A DNA stretch of 64,000 bases, taken from assembly GCA_030844895.1 (NCBI GenBank), contig CM061228.1:55479081-55543080 (forward strand), in the 5' to 3' direction. The stretch's first letter is position 1; every line of letters starts with the position of its first letter. The notes beneath the pieces were generated by a model that saw only the letters and a list, made by a program, of their open reading frames with translations, was not told the origin of the DNA and did not search any database. The stretch comes from Ambrosia x helenae. Its lineage: Eukaryota > Streptophyta > Magnoliopsida > Asterales > Asteraceae. Both the position numbers and the translations under genes were made by a program. Below, in pieces: positions 24,246 through 34,756 of this stretch.

Positions 24246-24300
24246 TAGATCAAGTGGTTGTGTCTGTTGTTGTTAAACTGAAGCACACAGGTTCGAATCC
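24246..24300 (+). promoter_or_regulatory. tRNA-like A and B boxes in solo LTR-2, rightward
   Basis: TAGATCAAGTGG (24246-24257) is followed by GGTTCGAATCC (24290-24300). With the leftward pair it forms a divergent arrangement about 650 bp apart. A T-rich run (24310-24335) follows, which would act as a Pol III terminator. Confidence 0.5.
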
Positions 24301-25868
24301 CATCAGCTACATCTTTTCTTTCTTTTTTTTTGTTTTGATTACAATACTTTATATATATATCATTTATATCTTATAAATCCATTTTAAAATACTAAATCTA
24401 TATTATAAATTCTACAAAAAATATATTTAGTTATTCTTATGATAAAGTTCATCACCCAAATTTTTGTTTTTCAAAAAATAATTTATTTAATATATATTAT
24501 TAATAATACAAGTTTATTCATTTATATTTATTAAATTCTATAAAAATATCTAAACGATTTTATTAAATCTCACAAAAATTATCCTAAACTTGTTTATTCT
24601 TAAACATTCCAGAAAATATTTTTATTTCAGAAAAACCGTTTATTTTATATTTTTAATTAATTTTTGTTAGTTTTAATCATAAATAAATCATAATAAATTC
24701 ATTTTTCAATATTTTTGCACCAAAATTTTATATAAATTATTTCTAACTATCTAGAAGTGAAATACAATTTTTAATTCAGAAATTATTTGATTTTAATATT
24801 TTTAGATATTAGAGTCGTATTTTGACAAATTGAAATAATTAGATTAAATATTCTATTTTCAAGAAAATAATTTTATAAAAATTATTTTCATACTTAAAAC
24901 CTTAAGTTGTGACTATATTCAACTTAAAATTTTACAAAGAGACTTTTATTTATTAAATTTCTCATAATTAATAAACAATTTGTGTAATAATCAAATAAAC
25001 GTTTATCCCCAATTCGAAACCCTAGAATTCCATTTATCCTAGAGTTATTCCCTTACACATTATCAAATTTTTTAGGTTGATTCTTTGGGATAATTTCAAC
25101 TCATATTTCGTTGTCCAAGTTCCATTACAAGTTATTACGTAAACAGTGAGTATTTCCTATCCCTTTTTGCTTTTATTCACTTTTGGGGTGTTACATGTAC
25201 ACTTATACAAATTACAAATACAAGTTCACATTTTTACAATACAATTCTAGTACTGTGTGCATTTGCTTACAAACGTGCTTTATACTTTGACATTTCATGT
25301 AGAATACATTTGTACTTAGTGAAATCATTAACATTGTACAAGCCGACCTTAACATTGGATAGCGCTATTTGGATTGACAACCCGCCTAGATTGATTCTCC
25401 CCCTTTTTCATCGGAGAATCCGTGGCCAGTGTTAAGCTTTTATCCATTTATTGGATAAGTACACTACAGTTCATACAGTACATTATACAGTCACAGGGTT
25501 GATTTCGCTCATTTGTATGATACATAGTTTACATAATTGCACTGTAGCTTGCACTTGAATTGTATATCTTTTTAACATACTATATATATCAAAACTAGGA
25601 ATGCTCACCAACATTTCTTATGTTGACCAAACCTATTTTGTACATGTTTCAGGTGCAGTTTGATCTAATGCTTTAGCAAGAGACATTTAGTGCTTTATTT
25701 TAATTCAGTAATTTCAATATTTACATTTCATTTAGACAATGTATTTTCCATTTCCATGTACGACAATTCTGGTTTATTCAATAATATTTACATTTTGGTA
25801 CCATGTGCTTTTGAACAATCGTCACTACGTGGCACCTCGATGATTCCGCCATCGGTTGGGGTGTTACA

Positions 25869-26178
25869 ATAGTGCATGACAAAAGGAATTAAATCAACAT
25901 AATTAATGACTTGCCATTTGGAAACATGGTTAAACAAAAGATAACTCAAACCCATTTAATGGTATCATTTGATTATGACATCATGTACACACAGAGTTAA
26001 CATAGAGTCCCGTGAAATTTACGGTTAACAAAAGATAAAATGAAATAACTTTACCGAATTAAAATCGAAAAATACCATGAGAAGATGATTACTAAGCATA
26101 TAATGGCGAACATAAGTCAAGATGAATCCCAATGATCGGCATTGGAATTTGTTACAACACAAATGACAATAGTAAGCT
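25869..26178. other. Unassigned spacer
   Basis: AT-rich, with no coding signal. Its last 22 bp (ending GACAATAGTAAGCT) recur at 27372-27393 beyond the CACTA element, and AAGCATATAA near 26095 recurs near 27295. This suggests an older, diverged tandem duplication of about 120 bp into which the CACTA element inserted. Confidence 0.5.
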
Positions 26179-26936
26179 CACTACTACAAAAAGTAACAAC
26201 AGACGCGGTGATTTAGTGATAAAGACACGGTGTTTCGGGATGAAGACGCGGTTCCTAGCCCGCGACTTATGGCTACGCGTCTTTAGATTCAGAGTTTCAG
26301 ACGCGGTTAAACACAACCCGCGTCTTATTAATTGTAACCGCGTCTTTTGATATCCATGCCGGAAAAAAAAGTAATGCTCCGGCGTCTTGCCGGAGCCTCT
26401 AAACAACCACCACTATCCGCTTCTTTGATGATAGATCCGGGGAAGAATGAACCAGATCTAATCGTCTTCATCTTCCAGTCACCATCCTACGACCAACATC
26501 AATCACTGTCACCACCATCATCTAACATCACAGCTCAAATCCCACCGTCTAACCGTCTTCATATGGCAGTGCCACCAGATCTAACAGTCATCATCCTTAA
26601 ACCCCGTCGTACCTGTCACCGTCTTTGTCAACAAACCCCAACGTCTTCGTCACCAAACAACCAGTCAACCACTATACCCATCCTCAACCACTGAAGCCTC
26701 CCAAACCCCACCACCGGAGCCTTCACCATAAAAAAACTCATCTTCCACGTCACCATTGCATTCACTATAGCAGATCTATTATATACAGCTCGTATCCTCC
26801 TGTACAACAAAGGCCACTTAGATATGAGGGAAAGTTAAAATCATAATGAATAAACCTAAAATATTAATTAAAAAATAATATTTGCACACCATATTTTCAT
26901 CTTTCTTACTTTGGATGATGGTTATTTGAATGGGGG

Positions 26937-26981
<45 letters not shown>

Positions 26982-27268
26982 TCAGAGAAGGGTTTAGTGA
27001 AAGAAAGAAAATGAATGGGTGGTGGAAAATAATGCAGATCTTAGATATAGAAAGGGGAAGATATTCAGCAAAATAATGAGGTGTGATGGTCTAAAGTCGC
27101 GGTTTTAATAAATCTCCGCGTCTTTTACTTCCATAACTGCGATTTAAAGTAAAAAATACGTAAAAAAATAATAAAGATGGGATGTAATGTGTCTAAAGTC
27201 GCGGGTCTCCCTTTCCCCGCGTCTTTTGACTTCAACGACCGCGTCTTCTAAGCACAATTGTACTAGTG
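26179..27268. mobile_element. Non-autonomous CACTA transposon (1090 bp, TSD GCT)
   Basis: The left end is CACTACTACAAAAAG and the right end, read inward on minus, is CACTAGTACAATTGTG. It is flanked by GCT at 26176-26178 and 27269-27271. Subterminal arrays of GACGCGGT / CCGCGTCTT in both orientations occupy about 26195-26345 and 27090-27250, as expected for CACTA transposase-binding repeats. The interior has a proline- and threonine-rich open stretch (26347-26694) with no known domain. No transposase is present, so it needs an autonomous partner. Confidence 0.88.
26943..26980 (+). repeat. (GA)n microsatellite
   Basis: About 19 uninterrupted GA units inside the CACTA element. Confidence 0.95.
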
Positions 27269-28118
27269 GCTATGTAACCCAAAAATGACAATGCTAAGCA
27301 TATAACGACGATCATCTAAAAGGCCCATTCCTCGTGGGTTCTTAATATACAAATTACATTAACTTGTTATAACACAAATGACAATAGTAAGCTATTGAAC
27401 CCACATATAGAAGTGACAATCTGACTCACTTGATTTCTAAATGGCGTGGTGATGGTCTGTTGTTGGCATATTTGACAAGCTAGGAATGACCGGATTTTTA
27501 ATAACAGTAGGTGCAAAGCTGTAGATATGGCCGTGGATGTGAAGGCTTTTAGTTACTTATGGTTTAAAAACGGATACAAGTTTAAGGTTAGCAATTGAAA
27601 TGTTGGTGTAATTTAAATTTGATGTATGTTGTTTGCGACCTCCTCTCCGCCTTTGAGATTAATGAAGTTAAGGTTAGCAATTGGAAATGGTGGTGTTCGC
27701 CTGTCTTAATAAAAGTTCACCTTAACAAAAAAAAGTTTTTTTTACCTAAGGAGATTGATTTTTCTTTCTACATTAGTCAAAATCAACACATAGTTGATAA
27801 ACTATAAGTAATAGGAGGTCACGATTTTAAGCTAGATTGTATATATAATGATTTTATTGTGTCAATAATACTCTTTAGTTACTGAATCAAATGAAATGAT
27901 TCGGGAGATTACAAGCCTCAAAAATAAGTTATAGGCGATTTTCGACACACTTCCTATTCAACCATTATATTTTCATTTAAGATTACTCATTAAAATATAA
28001 TAAAAATGACTCCAGCCGGCCCATGCCAATATCTGAACGCCAATACAGAAGGTGAAGACACAACATGTAGAACACCAGTATCACCAACACCCTCCAAAAA
28101 GGCAAAAATAGATCAAAC
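27269..28118. other. Unassigned spacer
   Basis: It contains the second copy of the short duplication described for 25869-26178 and otherwise AT-rich sequence. A 70-codon plus ORF at 27595 shows no domain. CAAAC at 28114-28118 is the TSD of copia-2. Confidence 0.5.
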
Positions 28119-28201
28119 TATAAGAGTATATGAATTTACTGAATGAATAATCACCATGTACATTGTCCTATTTATAATACATCCATAGGCATGATCTATT
28201 G
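28119..28201 (-). mobile_element. Copia-2 3' LTR remnant
   Basis: It is almost identical to 30933-31015 of the 5' LTR (TATAAGAGTATATG to GGCATGATCTA). It then jumps into reverse-transcriptase sequence, so a deletion has removed the rest of this LTR, the PPT and the end of pol. The outer end is flanked by CAAAC, matching 31099-31103. Confidence 0.85.
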
Positions 28202-28202
28202 G

Positions 28203-29290
28203 AAACGAGAGTCCCGAAACCCCATGGGTTGATGCATAAAGACTGTTTCCTCCAAGTTTCCGTGAAGGAAGGCATTTGTGACATCAAGCTGGTTGATGGC
28301 CCAAGAGCGAGAGAGCACCAAAGTAAGTATGAGCCGAATCGTTTCCGGTTTGACAACCGGGCTGAAGGTGTCTCCACAGTCAATACCCACCTGTTGACTG
28401 CGACCATCACAAACTAACCGAGCTTTGTATCGTTCCAAGCTGCCATCGGAACGAAACTTGTGTTTAAATAACCACATACACCGTATAATATTCATGTCTG
28501 GTTGCCTTGGTACTAACTCCCAAGTCTCATTTTTAATAAGTGCACTAAATTCATTTGTCATGGCAGTAAGCCATTCGGGCGTGGTCAGGGCAACTTGAGG
28601 GGACTTGGGAATAGGTACAACTTGAGAGTCCCGAAACCCCATGGGTTGATGCATAAAGACTGTTTCCTCCAAGTTTCCGTGAAGGAAGGCATTTGTGACA
28701 TCAAGCTGGTTGATGGCCCAAGAGCGAGAGAGCACCAAAGTAAGTATGAGCCGAATCGTTGCCGGTTTGACAACCGGGCTGAAGGTGTCTCCACAGTCAA
28801 TACCCACCTGTTGACTGCGACCATCACAAACTAACCGAGCTTTGTATCGTTCCAAGCTGCCATCGGAACGAAACTTGTGTTTAAATAACCACATACACCG
28901 TATAATATTCATGTCTGGTTGCCTTGGTACTAACTCCCAAGTCTCATTTTTAATAAGTGCACTAAATTCATTTGTCATGGCAGTAAGCCATTCGGGCGTG
29001 GTCAGGGCAACTTGAGGGGACTTGGGAATAGGTACAATGGTAGTGGTGTGGAGGTTAAAGTGGTGTTTTGGTTTAGATATACCGTCCATGGCGTGAGTGC
29101 GCATTGTACGAGCCGGTGGTTGTGGGTCAGAGGTGGTTGTGTGCTGGGTTGCTGGTTCAGAGGTGGTAGTGGGTTGTGGGTTTGACGGTTGGGAAGGAGG
29201 GGATGAGCTAGGTTGATGGGATTGAGTATGGGCTGGAGATGTGGGCTGGATGGGAGAAGAGGATTGGGCCAGGGGAGGCACGGTAGGAGG
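28203..29290 (-). pseudogene. Copia-2 reverse transcriptase N-terminus with internal duplication
   Basis: One minus-strand frame holds a proline-, serine- and threonine-rich linker, then the copia RT start: TPEWLTAMTNEFSAL, ETWELVPRQP, MWLFKHKFRSDGSLERYKAR, DTFSPVVKPATIRL, INQLDVTNAFLHGNLEE and MHQPMGFRD. From VPIPKSPQ on, about 139 residues occur twice in frame (29037-28624, then 28620-28207). The two copies differ by at least one residue (VKPATIRL against VKPETIRL). The catalytic YVDD region is missing. One family residue is altered in LVCDGRSQQ (usually LVGDG). Confidence 0.9.
28207..29037 (-). repeat. Tandem duplication of 414 bp (period 417) in copia-2 RT
   Basis: 28207-28620 and 28624-29037 are almost identical direct copies. 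One difference is GTTTCCGG at 28340 against GTTGCCGG at 28757. The period is a multiple of three, so the frame is kept. Confidence 0.95.
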
Positions 29291-29329
29291 GTAGCTGGTA
29301 GATGGGCCAGGTCTGGGCCTGGGACGTCT

Positions 29330-30124
29330 CTAGTAGGTAATAGGTGGTGGGGAGTTGGGCTGTGAGGGAGCCGAAAGAGTGTGTTGGGTTGGCTGGGTCA
29401 TGGGTGGTGAGTCTGGTGTGGGCCGTAGGTGATCCCAAAGTAGCGGATGAGGACCGCTATCAAGGAAGTCATAGGATGTGGGTTGTGTGGGGAGAGTAGT
29501 GGAAAAAGGGAATGTTGTCTCTTCGAATTGAACATGTCGAGAGACAAATGTGGAATTTGTGGTGAGGTCTAGGCATCGGTAGCCACGGTGGTTGGGTGGG
29601 TAACCAAGGAAGACAAAAGGTTTGGAGCGGTTGGCAAGTTTGTGAATGGTGGTGGAGGGTATGAGAGGGTAGCATAGGCACCCGAACACACGAAGGTGTT
29701 CATAGGTGGGATCACACTTGTAGAGATGGGAGGTGGGAGATAGAAATTTGGTGTGTTTGTTGGGAATGATGTTGAGGAGGTACGTGGCAGTTTCAAGGGC
29801 GTGATGCCAAAAGGATGGTGGCAAGGAGGATTGGGCAAGCAGCGAGCGTATCATATTATTTATTGTTCTAATTTTACGCTCCGCTTTACCATTTTGGGAA
29901 GACGTGTATGGGCAGGAGAAGCGAAAATGCATTCCCTGGAGATGACAGAAATTGTGAAACAACTTATTGTCATATTCCTTGCCGTTATCACATTGAAATT
30001 GTTTTATTTTGCCACCAAATTGGGTGGTGATGTAATTGTTAAAAATAGTGAAAATGGAAAATACACTGGATTTGTTTGTTAAGGGAAAAGTCCAAAGAAA
30101 ATTTGTAAAGTCATCCAAAAACAA
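29330..30124 (-). pseudogene. Copia-2 integrase core
   Basis: The minus-strand frame starts FLDDFTNFLWTFPL and contains QCDNGKEYDN, FSCPYTSSQNGKAERKIRTINNMIRSLL, FWHHALETATYLLN, HLRVFGCLCYPL and FVFLGYPPNHRGYRCLD. These are the D-D-E integrase core and the post-core region of Ty1/copia. It ends in a stop (29330) that separates it from the RT linker. A frameshift near 30120 separates it from the upstream domain. Confidence 0.9.
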
Positions 30125-30920
30125 TACATAATAACGGTGACCCCGGTGCTAGGCACGGGGATGTCCAAAGGTCACTGTGAATTATATCAAAAGGTAAATG
30201 AGTACGATTACATGAATCAAAAAATGGCATGCGTACACTTTTGCCAAAAACGCACGCTTGACACAAAGTTTTGTCATGTTTATTTCGTGTACTAGAAACA
30301 GATAAAGGTAAAGAATGCAATGTAGATGAGCTCGGATGCCCAAGGCGTTGATGCCAACGGTCTTGAGTGACAGCGACAAAAGCAGTGGAGGTTGATTTAG
30401 TGGGAAGTGGTGCTGTCAATGGGTAGAGATCACCCGAGCTATTGCATCGAAGGAGGTGCTCCTTGGTCTTGAGATCTTTCACAGTAAAACCGAAGGGGTC
30501 AAATTCAATGGATAATAAGTTATCAGTGGTAAGTTTTCGGACTGAAATAAGGTTTTTAACAAGTTGTGGGGCATAAAGGACATTGTTTAGTTTAAAAGGC
30601 GGGAAGGGCGGTGGAAGGGTTATGTTGCCTTGACCAATCACGGGAATAGTCATACCGTTACCCACGACAATAAACTTGTTAGTGCAAGTATTAAAAGAAG
30701 ATGGGAAGTTATTACCTTGGGGGTTTTTCATGTGGCCAGAAGCCCCGGTATCCATGAATCCTTGCAGGTCCTGTTGAGAGAGGGACAAGGCATAGAGAGC
30801 CTGTTGAGTGATATCCATGAAGAAAGAAGAGGAGGTGGGTTCGAAGAAAGAAGAGGAAGGTGGCGGAATTGTGGTGGCAGAATTGTGGTGGTGGCGGAAT
30901 TGGTCAAGGAGCCAGGAACT
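30111..30920 (-). pseudogene. Copia-2 protease and integrase zinc-finger region
   Basis: The open frame runs from the PBS through QESSWLLDQF to the protease site MDTGASGHM (about 30760), then VLYAPQLVKNLISVRKLTTDN, the RWHQRLGHP and CQACVFGKS zinc-finger block, and HSDLWTSP. Everything that should code gag between PBS and protease is missing: the PBS is only about 170 bp from the protease motif. The frame is otherwise open to 30111, where a frameshift ends it. Confidence 0.9.
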
Positions 30921-30932
30921 CTCTTGATACCA
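30921..30932 (-). promoter_or_regulatory. Copia-2 primer-binding site
   Basis: Minus strand TGGTATCAAGAG, directly adjoining the LTR. Confidence 0.6.
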
Positions 30933-31098
30933 TATAAGAGTATATGAATTTACTGAATGAATAATCACCATGTACATTGTCCTATTTATAATACATCCAT
31001 AGGCATGATCTAAGGGATTACAATTGACTAGCCTAAGTCATAGCTACAAGTAAATGTTGTTTGACTAGAATTATTGACTAGAATTATAATTGCTATTA
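30933..31098 (-). mobile_element. Copia-2 5' LTR (166 bp, TA...TA ends)
   Basis: On its strand it begins TAATAGCAAT and ends CTCTTATA, with the TSD CAAAC at 31099-31103 matching 28114-28118. The termini are 5'-TA...TA-3', one of the known non-canonical plant LTR end types. GCTATTA at the outer edge is shared with copia-1. Confidence 0.8.
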
Positions 31099-32350
31099 CA
31101 AACTAATAATGCCACAAAACTCATAAAAAATATTAATAGAAATTCCTTATTTTTTTCTACTTTTGACGATATGTGACCCAGCTCACCATTGACTGATAGT
31201 GGCATATACCACCTGACCTAAAACTATACACAAATTAAAGTGTGAAAATGAATAAAATGTATACATGCACTATAGATACTCGGGTTTCTGATTTATAGTC
31301 ATGTTTCAACATAGTTTCCTATATTATAAATAAAATCTTGAAATTTTTAAATATATTAGAAATGCATATGTAAACAACAAATACTAATAAATCAAATTAA
31401 AACAGGTAGAACTAAATATGAATAATAATAAAATAAATAAAAATAGCTAGTTGTGTCAGCATTAGACACATACAGTTACATACAAATATAAATTGGATGA
31501 GATGTGGATATGCTACTATTAACTCATGATATGCATTTATCATGCTTAATATTAAGAATTATAACTAAGCACAACATTCATATATAAAGAGTAACAAAAT
31601 ATTGAGAATTATAACTCGTCATGCTCAACTGTATAAAGAGTAACAGTAGCATCAAATTGAAAGATAGGTTTTTTTTCTTAATTTAAATTTAAATTCTCGT
31701 GGTCCCATTTAAGCACCGGCAGGTCGTAACCAAATCGGCCCGGAAACTGATACTTCAAATAAACCTAGAACTGGAAACCAACCCATATAATAAAACAGTT
31801 TTGTTTCACGGTTTTGGAAGGTTGGATCCAATGTTCTCGCGGGTTGGAACCACGAAACGCTCATCCTCTAGAATCATTCATTCAACCTAAAATCAAAACA
31901 AGACAAATAGAGTAGAGTCTAAGGTTAGGTTTTAAAGCAAACAAATACTTACTTTGTACAAAGTATCAAGAACATGAGGACGTTTGGACCTGCAACAACT
32001 AAAAATATGCAAGTCACCACGGCTACATGACTACTTAAGTATTAAGTTAATATCATGTTAAACGACTATTATGAGTAGCTGATAAAAGACCATTTTCTTT
32101 ACCATTCACATGCCACGCCTGCACAATCATGTCTTAGTAAGGTACAAAGCTAACCCACGAGTAGGTCAACACAAAAATCTTATAAATCCTACAAAGTTCC
32201 ACTGCAATAGTTATATGGTTATTGAAATTATACTTGCTTGTTAATCAACTTACTTTATAATTTATATAAGTATTGCATATTAATTGATGTTTTGTCATAC
32301 AACATCAATTTGTAATTAGTTAATCAGTTTATGTTATAGCAAAAGGTACC
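31099..32350. other. Unassigned AT-rich spacer
   Basis: No open frame of interest and no clear repeat boundary. The 63-codon plus ORF at 31699-31890 has no domain I recognise. Confidence 0.4.
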
Positions 32351-32358
32351 TTTACTTC

Positions 32359-32640
32359 ATCATCATCATCATCATCATCATACTCAGTTAATCCCACCTA
32401 TAGCAAAGCTAAGGTAGGGTCTGAGGAGGGTAAGATGTAGACAACCTTACCTCTACCCCTAACAATAGAGAGGCTGCTTCCAGTGTGACCCCCGACTCGA
32501 TGTGGTTTGGTATCAAGCCTTGGACATAAGGCACAAAACACTTAGCAATCGGGACAAACCCGATCGGTGCATGTACCCCTTTGTCTTTTGGCTATCCACG
32601 CCACCACATGATGCATGATTAACCGTCCGTCGTTTTTAAC
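32359..32640. mobile_element. SINE-like segment next to a (CAT)n repeat
   Basis: After a (CAT)n run (32359-32381) comes TACTCAGTTAATCCCACC, then GGTAGGGTCTGAGGAGGGTA and AGAGAGGCTGCTTCC, blocks that recur in a SINE family widespread in eudicots. I identify it by memory of the consensus, not by a search. I could not place the tRNA-related head or the TSD, so ends and direction are approximate. Confidence 0.5.
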
Positions 32641-33003
32641 GTTATTTTCACGAAATTAGTAAAATAACGAGTGCAACTTTACTTTTGCCCCCCAAGAGCC
32701 AAACATATATACATTATATGTGCACACCGTAAGTGGGGCGTCAAAAGATATGGAGAATCAACTCTATCAGAACATAGAATGAGGAAACGAAGTACTAAAA
32801 TAAGAGATTTAATAATTCAAGTAGCCTCTCTTAAGTATCAAAATAAGAGATTTGATAATTAACAACCTTTAATGATTTATCAAAAAAAACAAATATTCTT
32901 TTTTTATAGGTATGTTGGTATTTTAACTTTTGAGTTAGGTTCACTTAGTTGTGTCAACCTTGTGAATCTGCATCATGAAAACAACAATGTCATGTTACAT
33001 TTG

Positions 33004-34119
33004 CAGTTCATGAAATTCAAAGACATTGTTGTCAGCGGAGGACCGCATTTTGGGGACCTCCAGTGGAGGTTGGCCTCTTTCCCTATGCGTTGCGGGGGCT
33101 TAGGGCTTATATCGGCGGAGGACGTCTCCGCATATGCTTTTGTAGCGTCCAGGGCCCAATCGTAGAAATTGCAGGACACATCTTGCGAAGCGCTGGTGTT
33201 ATGGGGATGGATCCTGACTACTCCCTTGCGCTTGGTAATATTGGAACAACTCTCCCAGACCTTGATCTAGGCGGTTTTACTGATAAGGAGACCGCCCCCA
33301 AGAAACCTCAACAAACTTTGGCGAGTGCTCTTTATGGTAAACACGCACAGGATATGGAGGAGCGGTTCGATATGACCCCGCGTCAAAAGGCAGTTTTGGC
33401 TTGTCTCAAGGGGGCTCATGCCCAAGATTTTTTGACTGTTGCGCCCATTGAAGGTCTTGGGCAACGGATGTCAGCAGTTGAATACAGAGCCATCCTTAAA
33501 TACCGGCTCATGATTCCCCTTTTTTCCGCCAGACGACTCTTGCCCCATTTGTAAAAAAGCCTGTTTGGATAGATTTGGCGAGCATGCCCTTCACTGTAAG
33601 GAATTGCCGGGGTTCAAGTATCGTCATGACTGGGTTAGAGATGTTTTATGGGATGTGCTTAGGCGCGCCGGGATCTCAGCCAAGAAAGAAGCCCCTGTTA
33701 ATTTTCTGACTGACCCACGAGAGGGAAGATCTACCCTGCGTCCTGCGGACGTCCTTGTGTTTGGCTGGTCGGGGGGTAAGCACGCGTGTGTTGACCTCAC
33801 TGGGGTGTCCCCACTGGTGGGGCTGAGAGATAGTGGATTCGTTCCGGGACAGGCGGTTTTGAAGGCGGAAGCTAGGAAGGTTGCTAAGCACGAGGCAGCA
33901 TGTCTAGAGAATCAACATGTGTTCATTCCGTTTGCCTTCGATACTTTTGGATCCTTAGCCCCTGAGGCAGTTCGCTTTTTGGAGCGGGTGCAGAAGGTGG
34001 TCCACAGTGATTCGCAAAGCCCGAGGAACCAAGGGTTTGTATTTAGTAGAATAGGCTTTGCGATTCAAAAGGGGATAGCGGCGCAGCTTGTTGCTCGCTT
34101 ACCCATTATCGAGATGTAA
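33004..34119 (+). pseudogene. C-terminal remnant of a non-LTR-type RT-associated protein
   Basis: The plus strand codes a protein tail known to me from plant reverse-transcriptase-like genes. It begins FKDIVVSGGPHFGDLQWRLA (33010), with FPMRCGGLGLISAEDVSAYAF, then a helical middle part (ALYGKHAQDMEERF, RQKAVLACLKGAHAQDFL). It ends with CPICKKACLDRFGEHALHC (zinc-finger-like), RPADVLVFGWSGGKHACVDLTG (nuclease-like) and a tail ending IAAQLVARLP. A stop replaces a codon after RAQS (33163). Frameshifts near 33180 and in the T-run near 33520 break it, so it is a pseudogene. It is GC-rich against its surroundings. The RT part is absent upstream. Confidence 0.7.
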
Positions 34120-34352
34120 CTTGGTTTATTTCGTAATTATGAATGAAAATATAGTATTAACAAAAAAAATTATAACACTTTTCTTTTCTTTTCTGATAAT
34201 GCAACCAACCATCAAAGTTGATCATAATAATAATATATTGATGTAAAATACAAAACGTTATGCACATATGTTTTCAGTTGTTTAGGCCCTAAGTTTGAAT
34301 TTTAAGGGGGAAATTTTAAATCTACGTTGGGAAACGTGCCTCATTAGCTCCT

Positions 34353-34360
34353 TATATATA
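34353..34360 (+). promoter_or_regulatory. TATA box of the RPA70-like gene
   Basis: TATATATA lies about 90 bp upstream of the ATG at 34447 and fits a core promoter position. Confidence 0.45.
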
Positions 34361-34446
34361 AGCATATAACGAATCCAGCCATTTCTAATATCAGCTTTAA
34401 ATTTTCTAAACAAAGATTTTCAAATTTCCCTCTTAAATTTAAAACA

Positions 34447-34756
34447 ATGTCGACGTCAATGGACGATGAAAAAAACCATGTCACTTTTATTCATGATCTG
34501 AATCCAGCCAACGACATGTGGCACATGAAGGCTCGAGTCATAAGAAAGTGGAAGACATCCTATAAGTTGGAAGTTATATTCATTGATAACAAGGTAAACT
34601 TTATAACTTGGTTTTATTTCTTATTCTTGAAGACATGTTCTTTTTTGCATACTTTTTACCTTCTGTTATAAGGAGCTGTAAGGCGACAAGATTCAAGGTT
34701 CTGCCAAGGTTCCTTTTATGCAACTTCTTGACAGTCAACTTGAAGAAGATGGTGTG
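34447..34756 (+). pseudogene. RPA70-like gene, 5' part, split by the gypsy element
   Basis: Exon 1 (34447-34593) codes a DUF223/OB-fold start of the replication protein A large-subunit family: FIHDLNPANDMWHMKARVIRKW and LEVIFIDNK, with a GT donor at 34594. A second exon ends at the insertion and reads DKIQGSAKVPFMQLLDSQLEEDGV (about 34684-34756). The visible acceptor (GTAAG at 34677-34681) joins out of frame by one base, so a small lesion is likely. Such proteins bind single-stranded DNA; this family is large in plants and partly linked to Helitrons. The product is lost through the insertion. Confidence 0.75.

Larger units (their letters stand above)
23261..25868 (+). mobile_element. Solo LTR-2 (2608 bp, TSD ATAGT)
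   Basis: It starts TGTGACATCCGTCAC, ends CATCGGTTGGGGTGTTACA, and is flanked by ATAGT at 23256-23260 and 25869-25873. It has the same plan as solo LTR-1: tRNA-like boxes on both strands in the first third, an AT-rich middle, then a conserved 3' block (about 25140-25868). It contains a (TAA)n run at 23305-23350. The 71-codon plus ORF at 23677 has no recognisable domain. Confidence 0.9.
28119..31098 (-). mobile_element. Copia-2, deleted Ale-type Ty1/copia (TSD CAAAC)
   Basis: On the minus strand the order is LTR (31098-30933), PBS, protease, integrase, N-terminal reverse transcriptase, truncated LTR. The TSD CAAAC flanks both ends. It lacks gag, the YVDD half of reverse transcriptase, and RNase H. 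Its protein is close to copia-1 in every shared block, so the two belong to one lineage. Confidence 0.85.

Noticed and set aside
31699..31890. 63-codon plus ORF
   Set aside because: No recognisable domain and no splice or promoter context.
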